A stretch of 64,000 bases of DNA from positions 62,001-126,000 of the forward strand of contig NZ_AQWM01000003.1 in the NCBI RefSeq assembly GCF_000376105.1, given 5' to 3'. Shown here piece by piece: positions 60,446-64,000 of the stretch; the stretch's first letter is position 1, and each line of letters begins with the position of its first letter. Origin of the DNA: Asticcacaulis benevestitus DSM 16100 = ATCC BAA-896 (GTDB lineage: Bacteria > Pseudomonadota > Alphaproteobacteria > Caulobacterales > Caulobacteraceae). The position numbers were made by a program, and so were the translations under genes. The notes beneath the pieces are model-generated. The model was not told the origin of the DNA and did no database searches. It saw only the letters and a program-made list of their open reading frames with translations.

Positions 60446-63205
60446 ATGAAATCACGCCGCCCCCCGCTCAATCTGACCGAGCCGAAACTGAAATCGGCCG
60501 AAGCCCGCCTCAATGCCGCGGATGGCCTGTCAGACGATGCGGCGACATCAGACATGGAGATTGCTGCCCGCATCGCCGGGGAAACCTTGCGCGCACGCGA
60601 TATCCTTGATGCGCCTCTGGATGCGCCGGATATCCGCCCTGAGCCAAGGCTGGAAGCGCAGCCGGGTTACCACTATAAGCCGCGTCCGGGTCCGTCCTTC
60701 CCTGAAGCGTCCCCCATTCATGAAACGCCACCTGAGAGCCAGATCATTCCACCGCCCGAAATCACACCACCCGTAACGACCGCGCCCGAGGAAAAGCCTG
60801 CTGAGACAAAACGTGACCTCAGCACGCTCAAGGTCAAACCCGAAGGCATCATGAAGATCACCGGCATGTCCGGCGCGCTGTTCTGGAGTCTCACCCTCTT
60901 TGTCAGCCTCCTGTGGGCGTGCGGTCTGACCGCCTTCGCCTTCGGGGCGCAGAGCAATCTCAGCGCCATGCTCTACGCACCATTCCGCATCGTGGTTCTG
61001 GCCTTCCTGGCGCTTTTCCCGGCGGGTCTGATCTTCGCCTCGGCCTTCGCCTTGCGTAACGCCGCCGCCCTGTCGCGTCAGGCCAGCCGTACCGCCGCCC
61101 TGGCCGATGCCTTGCTGGCGCCGGCCGCCGCCGCCGCGCACCAGACCGGCGATCTGGTCGATGCGCTGCGCGGTCAGGTCGATCACGCCGTCCGCGCCGT
61201 GCGACTTGCCCATGCCGATATTTCCGATCTCAGCACCAAGCTGAAACTCGAAACCGAACGCCTGCAGGACGCAGCCCAGATCGCCCGCGCCGCCACCCAG
61301 TCGGTGACGCGCTCGCTCGAATACGAACGTGAGGCCCTGGGTGCGCTCAGTGACTCGCTCGGCACGCAGGCCAACGGCATTATCGAAGCCGTCGACCGCC
61401 AGGCCCGCATGGTGGCCGACGCCTCCGACCTGGCTCAGACCCAACTGTGCGAAGCCGAGGCCAGCCTGGCGTCCAGCGCCGGCACCATGATGACCGCCGT
61501 CGCCGATGTCTCCGATGCCGCCCGCTCCGCCAGTGAAGATCTTGACCGTCAGGCCGTGCGGCTTGAAACCGCCGGCGCCGGCGTCGTCGATCAGATCCAA
61601 ACGGTCGAGGAAGGGCTGGCGCAGCAGCGCGCCGGTCTTGTCTCCGCCGCCCTGTCCTTGCGCGCCGATCAGGACGATTTCGCCGTCCACATCGAAAACC
61701 AGCGCGCGCAACTCACCGAAGCCCTGTCGATCACCCGGCTCGCCACGGTCGATCTCGGCGAAACCTCGGCGCGCGGCATCGATGTGCTGCGCGATATCGT
61801 GGTGTCGGCGCAGGAGCATTTCCGCGCCGTCAATGGCGCCGCCGAGAACGAACGCACCGCCTTCGAGACACGCATCCACGGCACCTTGTCCAACATCTCG
61901 GTCATGGCCGCCGATGCGCGTGACGATCTGGTCGATGAAACCCGCCGTGCGCTCGAGCAGCTCAATATCGCCGCCGCCGAAGCCAAGCGCGCTGCCGATC
62001 AGGCCGCGCAGGCTGCGCAAGGCCGTGTCGACCGCCTCAACGAAACCATCTTCGAGGCCAGCAAGAAGGCCGATGAAGTGTTCGATGCCCGCTTCTCCGT
62101 TGCGCGCCGGCTGATCGAGGAATCCTCCGACCTGATCAGCGAAGCCGGTGACCAGACAGCGCAAAAAATCGACAACAGCTTCGCCCATACGCGCCAGACC
62201 CTGGCCGAGATGAACAGCGCGCTCATCGAACTCTCCAGTGGCGCCGATCAGTTGCCGAGCCTCGCCCAGGCGCGCATTGCCGAAATCCGCCAGAGCGTGG
62301 AAGACGGTATCAACGCCATGATGGCCGCCGCGCAAAAAGCCGCGCAGGAAACCGAGGCGGTCGACGCCGCCTTCCAGGAGCGCGTGAAGCGCAATTACGA
62401 TATGCTGACCGAGGCCGTGCGCCTGATGGGCGTGATCGCCAACGACCTGCCGCCACCGCCGGTCGCAGTGGCACCGGCCACGACAGCACCTGCACCACGC
62501 GCCGAAACCCCCGCACCTCAGCCGGCGCCGCAACCCGCACCCGCCAGACCCGCCGCACCGCCCCTGCGCCTGCGTCTGACGCCGCAGACTTCGCCGCTTA
62601 ACAATGGCGCCGAAACGCGCCCCTCGCCCGGCCCCCAATCAGCCCCCCAGCCCGCCCCGAAGCCTGTGGCCATGCCCGCCCCACCGTCGGTCGCCAAGCC
62701 ATCGCCGGCGCGCGCCAACGCCAACACTCATGACGGCTGGTCATGGCGGGAGCTGCTGAACGGCATGGAGGGCCGTGAACCCGCCCCTGCGCCCGCTACC
62801 TCCGCGGCGCCGGCGACCGGTGCTCAGCCGCCGCTCGATCCGGAGTTCGACAGCCTCGATGATCTGATGATCGCCGAGGTCAACGCCATGGGGGTCGATG
62901 CCGCCTCGCTGCTCAGCCGTGCCCGCATCGAGGAAACCATCGGCGCGATCATCGCCGAGGACAATGAAGGTGCGCGCATGGTGGTCCGCCGCGTGGCGCC
63001 CGCCGCCATCCGAAGACTGAGCCGGCGGTTGCTGTCCGATGCGCAATTGCGTCAGCAGGCCAATGATTTCGCCACCTTCTACGACCAGCAGATCAATATG
63101 GCACTGATGTCGAAGGACGTCAGCAAGGCGCTGAATGAGGTGCTGTCGAACGATTCCGGCCGCGCCTATCTGTTGCTCGATGCCGCCATCAGTGACCTGA
63201 TCTGA
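60446..63205 (+). CDS. tipN: TipN-like cell-polarity protein
   Basis: A 919-residue protein from the ATG at 60446 (MKSRRPPLNLTEPKLKSAEA). Layout: a disordered Pro/Glu-rich part (1-140), two membrane helices at about 143-163 and 178-200, a long Ala/Asp/Gln-rich coiled coil (about 215-670), a Pro/Ala linker (675-785), and a conserved C-terminal domain (about 800-919, VDAASLLSRARIEETIGAII, RRLSRRLLSDAQLRQQANDF). Caulobacter TipN, the birth-scar polarity marker that also guides flagellum placement, has two N-terminal helices and a long coiled coil and is of similar size. Its stop overlaps the next start. Start uncertain. Confidence 0.6.
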   Translation: MKSRRPPLNLTEPKLKSAEARLNAADGLSDDAATSDMEIAARIAGETLRARDILDAPLDAPDIRPEPRLEAQPGYHYKPRPGPSFPEASPIHETPPESQIIPPPEITPPVTTAPEEKPAETKRDLSTLKVKPEGIMKITGMSGALFWSLTLFVSLLWACGLTAFAFGAQSNLSAMLYAPFRIVVLAFLALFPAGLIFASAFALRNAAALSRQASRTAALADALLAPAAAAAHQTGDLVDALRGQVDHAVRAVRLAHADISDLSTKLKLETERLQDAAQIARAATQSVTRSLEYEREALGALSDSLGTQANGIIEAVDRQARMVADASDLAQTQLCEAEASLASSAGTMMTAVADVSDAARSASEDLDRQAVRLETAGAGVVDQIQTVEEGLAQQRAGLVSAALSLRADQDDFAVHIENQRAQLTEALSITRLATVDLGETSARGIDVLRDIVVSAQEHFRAVNGAAENERTAFETRIHGTLSNISVMAADARDDLVDETRRALEQLNIAAAEAKRAADQAAQAAQGRVDRLNETIFEASKKADEVFDARFSVARRLIEESSDLISEAGDQTAQKIDNSFAHTRQTLAEMNSALIELSSGADQLPSLAQARIAEIRQSVEDGINAMMAAAQKAAQETEAVDAAFQERVKRNYDMLTEAVRLMGVIANDLPPPPVAVAPATTAPAPRAETPAPQPAPQPAPARPAAPPLRLRLTPQTSPLNNGAETRPSPGPQSAPQPAPKPVAMPAPPSVAKPSPARANANTHDGWSWRELLNGMEGREPAPAPATSAAPATGAQPPLDPEFDSLDDLMIAEVNAMGVDAASLLSRARIEETIGAIIAEDNEGARMVVRRVAPAAIRRLSRRLLSDAQLRQQANDFATFYDQQINMALMSKDVSKALNEVLSNDSGRAYLLLDAAISDLI

Positions 63206-64000
63206 TGCGCCTTATCATCCGCGACGAAACCTTCCCGATTGCCGGGCGCTTCACCATTGCCCGCGGGTCGAAAACCGAGGCGCGGGTGATCTATGTCGAG
63301 CTGGAAGACCAGGGCCATATCGGCCGCGGCGAGTCCGTGCCCTATGCGCGCTATGGTGAAAGCATCGGGCAATCCCTGGCCGATCTCGAACGCGCGCGTC
63401 ACCAGATCGAAGGCGGCATCGGTTTCTCCGACCTGCACGATGTGCTGCCGGCCGGTGCGGCACGCAATGCGGTCGATTGTGCCCTGTGGGATCTGAACGC
63501 CAAGCTGACCGGCATCCCGGCCTGGCAGACGGCAGGCCTGAAACGCCTCGATCCGTTGAAAACGGCCTATACGCTCAGCCTCGATACGCCCGAAGCCATG
63601 GGGGCACAGGCCTCCGTCAATGGCCGTCGTCCGGTGTTGAAGCTGAAGATCGGCGGCCCGAACGATCTCGATCGTGTCGAGGCCGTGCGCAACAAGGCGC
63701 CGCACGCGCGCCTCATCGTCGATGGCAATGAAGGCCTGTCGTTCGAGGACCTGCAACGCATGGCGCCCGAAATGAAGAAGCTCGATGTCAAGCTGATCGA
63801 ACAGCCGCTCAAGGTTTCCGAAGACGAGCAACTGCTCGGCTATGACAGCCCGGTGCCTTTGTGCGCCGACGAAAGCCTGCATACCCGCATGGAACTCGAC
63901 CGCTGCTCGCGGCTTTATACCTATGTCAATATCAAGCTCGACAAGGCCGGCGGCCTGACCGAAGCCCTGGCGCTCAAGGCCGAGGCGAAAGAGGCCGGAC
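63205..64000 (+). CDS. Dipeptide epimerase (enolase superfamily), 3' end outside the window
   Basis: The first 265 residues of an L-Ala-D/L-Glu-type epimerase acting on peptidoglycan-derived dipeptides. The ATG overlaps the TipN-like stop (TGATG). Enolase-superfamily catalytic residues are visible: the K-x-K in VLKLKIGGPNDLDR, metal ligands in LIVDGNEGLS, KLIEQPLKV and LCADESLHT, and the second Lys in NIKLDKAGGLTEA. The gene is cut by the window end; about 50-60 residues are missing. Confidence 0.9.
   Translation, partial: MRLIIRDETFPIAGRFTIARGSKTEARVIYVELEDQGHIGRGESVPYARYGESIGQSLADLERARHQIEGGIGFSDLHDVLPAGAARNAVDCALWDLNAKLTGIPAWQTAGLKRLDPLKTAYTLSLDTPEAMGAQASVNGRRPVLKLKIGGPNDLDRVEAVRNKAPHARLIVDGNEGLSFEDLQRMAPEMKKLDVKLIEQPLKVSEDEQLLGYDSPVPLCADESLHTRMELDRCSRLYTYVNIKLDKAGGLTEALALKAEAKEAG

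Noticed and set aside
60548-62638. Minus-strand frame of 696 codons inside the TipN-like gene
   Set aside because: Gly/Arg/His-rich antisense translation of a strongly Ala-rich coiled-coil gene; no family features.

Overview
The window looks like a chromosomal piece of a GC-rich, polarly flagellated alphaproteobacterium of the order Caulobacterales, something like Asticcacaulis or Caulobacter. The basis is a CckA-type cell-cycle kinase beside fliQ-fliR-flhB, TTAA-N7-TTAA (CtrA-type) boxes in front of flagellar operons, a sigma-54 (-24/-12) promoter before flgF, a PflI-like flagellar placement protein, a TipN-like polarity protein, and PHA genes with phaR. Genus level is inference; no rRNA or tRNA gene was seen.

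Layout. 1-2.5 kb: end of an unknown gene and cckA. 2.7-7.7 kb: early flagellar genes fliQ-fliR-flhB, flgB-flgC-fliE (minus) and fliO-fliP (plus). 7.7-9.3 kb: a parDE-like toxin-antitoxin pair whose toxin is cut by an in-frame stop, and an SPFH protein. 9.7-19.8 kb: second flagellar block, a fliL-fliM-pflI-MotE-like-TPR operon (minus) and flgF-flgG-flgA-flgH (plus). 20-25 kb: O-antigen-ligase-like protein, pyrD, SixA-like phosphatase, methyltransferase, gloB and a secreted protein. 25.5-28.6 kb: phaA-phaB divergent from phaR. 29-35 kb: envelope glycosyltransferases and thrS. 35-39 kb: yidD, an IscU-like scaffold, an SRPBCC protein, cysS, folE. 39.4-41 kb: two ExbD paralogues plus a lipoprotein that resembles only the ExbD periplasmic domain. 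41-47.7 kb: rluD, rpoH, a DUF6445-like protein, a degenerate response regulator, purA, serC. 48-51.6 kb: two paralogous small secreted proteins, thiD, small accessory genes and a YcxB-like gene broken by TGA. 51.7-58.9 kb: a histidine operon led by a TrpR-family regulator: hisG-hisD-[hisC-like/hisB fusion]-hisH-hisA-hisF-hisIE. 58.9-64 kb: two DUF805 membrane proteins, the TipN-like protein and the start of a dipeptide epimerase.

How the genes work together. The flagellar genes encode the export gate (FliO, P, Q, R, FlhB), rod (FlgB, C, F, G, FliE), L-ring and P-ring helper (FlgH, FlgA), switch and stator-associated parts (FliM, FliL, MotE-like) and a placement factor (PflI-like). CckA phosphorylation of CtrA would link them to the cell cycle. 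The his operon covers most of the pathway from PRPP, but its aminotransferase-like domain lacks the PLP lysine and no histidinol-phosphatase is present, so both steps must be encoded elsewhere.

Most unusual points: the lysine-less HisC-like domain fused to HisB; the lipoprotein with an ExbD-like periplasmic domain next to two full ExbDs; a shared 15-bp palindrome (CGGCAW-N3-TTGCCG) in flagellar intergenic regions, probably FlbD-type enhancers; a family of GC-rich hairpin repeats that end in a ribosome binding site before hisG and hisIE; two accessory genes each interrupted by a single TGA; and a 29-bp duplication of the folE 3' end.
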